Assembly (NCBI RefSeq): GCF_019802045.1
Contig: NZ_JAHVHU010000009.1
Span: forward strand, 231,367-295,366
Direction of reading: 5' to 3'
DNA: 64,000 bases
Source: Membranihabitans marinus
GTDB taxonomy: Bacteria; Bacteroidota; Bacteroidia; Chitinophagales; Saprospiraceae
This document shows, in pieces, positions 63,315 to 64,000 of the stretch (its first letter is position 1; the number at the start of each line of letters is the position of its first letter). A program made the translations under genes and the position numbers. Below the pieces are notes generated by a model, which was not told the origin of the DNA, searched no databases, and saw only the letters and a program-made list of their open reading frames with translations.

Positions 63315-63751
63315 TTATTCATCGTTCAGCTGTCCGAAAAATCGTTCACGTTTATTTTTGAGATAACTGGCCCTGGTTCTGACCAAGGAACGTGGCTAAC
63401 AACCCCAGATTGGGCAGGTCGATCCACTGCTCGATCCGGTGGATGAACGTGTCGTAATTTTGAAGATACGTGATCTCTTCAGGAATGATGGAGGTAATGG
63501 TTTCATCAATTTGAGCATATAAGAATTCAGCTAATTTAGTAGCATCGAAATAGCGGTAATAGTCGATGGTCTCATTGGTGACTTCGACATTGTGATCTTC
63601 TGTTTCTTCCCATTCAATATGTGCCAGTAAGGGATGCGAGTAAGATTCCAATGCCAGTTGATAGTCATTGATGTGTCTAAGAATAGCTGTCGATACCGGA
63701 AATTCCATGAAAAACATCTGGATAAGGCGAAAAACATCCGCTAAGAGAATA
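63315..63751 (-). pseudogene. Broken Fic-family protein gene, C-terminal part
   Basis: The minus-strand frame reads VFRLIQMFFMEFPVSTAIL, HIEWEETEDHNVEVTNETIDYYRY (partly quoted region), LAEFLYAQIDETI, IPEEITYLQNYD and ATFLGQNQGQLSQ. This is the C-terminal region found in long Fic (AMP-transferase/doc-type) proteins. It stops early at 63352-63354, but the alternate frame continues NKRERFFGQLNDE to a stop at 63315, as expected for the family. One extra A in the A5 run (63355-63359) explains the shift. Upstream, a TAA at 63752-63754 cuts it off from the catalytic Fic core with its HPFxxGNGR motif, which is absent here. Confidence 0.7.
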
Positions 63752-63835
63752 TATTATGAAAAATGTCCGATGCTTGTAGTTTCGAAGATGGACTCACAAG
63801 AGTACGAATAATGAAGAGGATGTCAACCAAAGGTG

Positions 63836-63882
63836 TTATACCATTTGGATTCATAATTGCCGCATATATTCCGAAATATTCG
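63836..63882. repeat. Partial or diverged third copy of the MITE end
   Basis: ATACCATTTGGATTCATAA (63838-63856) and the following GCCGCATATATTCCGAAATATTC match the right end of copies A and B in inverted orientation. Similarity stops near 63882. A degenerate counterpart of the other end (ACAATTGGTTATA) is seen near 63967-63979, so a diverged full element of about 140 bp is possible. It lies next to the broken Fic gene. Confidence 0.5.
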
Positions 63883-64000
63883 AGCCTATGCAGAATTTTG
63901 TGTATGAATCATAGGGAATCAATAGTTTCAAAAATGATTTATTTTATTCGATCTTCAAAATAAATGTACAATTGGTTATAAATTTTATTCCAGCCACTTC
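63883..64000. other. Right edge of the window, no gene seen
   Basis: AT-rich sequence with no credible reading frame; may belong to the diverged repeat. Confidence 0.4.

Noticed and set aside
1..64000. CRISPR arrays, tRNA and rRNA genes
   Set aside because: No regularly spaced repeats of CRISPR type and no tRNA or rRNA signatures were found on reading.

Overview
The window reads as a chromosomal segment of a member of the Bacteroidota, probably an environmental or marine carbohydrate degrader. Evidence: two SusC/SusD pairs, lipoprotein signals with short lipoboxes, an ECF sigma/FecR pair, a periplasmic-propeller/LuxR regulator, Tat-exported Gfo/Idh oxidoreductases and PVC-type HEAT/cytochrome lipoproteins. 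Saprospiria- or Cytophagia-like relatives are my guess; no rRNA or tRNA was seen, so the genus cannot be fixed.

Layout. 1-9.1 kb (minus strand): polysaccharide-utilisation locus 1, made of a sensor/regulator, SusC, SusD and a LamG lipoprotein that runs off the left edge. 9.4-15.3 kb: a DUF4010/MgtC membrane protein, then a three-gene operon (Nramp-like transporter without the usual metal ligands, NAD-binding epimerase-like protein, DapA-superfamily aldolase), then an unknown cytosolic protein. 15.6-21.2 kb: HEAT/cytochrome c lipoprotein, secreted sialidase, NagX/HGSNAT-like membrane acyltransferase. 21.5-23.4 kb: aconitase (housekeeping, minus). 23.8-30.9 kb: locus 2, made of ECF sigma, FecR, an STN-containing SusC and SusD, visibly more AT-rich than its neighbours. 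31.4-34.9 kb: metallophosphoesterase and a double alpha/beta-hydrolase. 35.3-45.5 kb: one long plus-strand operon with an esterase, three ceramidase-fold proteins, a ThuA protein, a sugar-dehydrogenase-like propeller/HEAT lipoprotein, a Tat-exported HiPIP and a cytosolic propeller. 45.9-53.7 kb: sialate-O-acetylesterase-like SGNH hydrolase, three Tat-exported Gfo/Idh proteins (one a GH109 alpha-N-acetylgalactosaminidase), a DUF1080 lipoprotein, NagB and NagA. 54.4-60.7 kb: an SSS symporter with a periplasmic HEAT domain, an HpcH aldolase, an aldo/keto reductase, a cytosolic Gfo/Idh and an SDR. 60.8-64 kb: ssb and an ssb fragment, a dihaem cytochrome c, and a broken Fic gene.

How it may work together (inference). 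Sialidase, O-acetylesterase, GH109, NagA and NagB fit the stripping and catabolism of sialylated or N-acetylhexosamine-rich glycans. ThuA, Gfo/Idh and DUF1080 are families tied to 3-keto-glycoside chemistry, and the propeller/HEAT proteins with cytochrome c or HiPIP could carry electrons from periplasmic sugar oxidation.

Most notable signals: an identical 20-nt operator-like palindrome upstream of two operons 11.7 kb apart; a HiPIP encoded directly after a propeller/HEAT protein that lacks the haem domain of its paralogue; a pseudoknot/attenuator-like RNA between nagB and nagA; two near-identical 160-bp MITE-like elements bracketing the symporter-aldolase-SDR cassette; and an Nramp homologue with all three core metal-ligand positions substituted.
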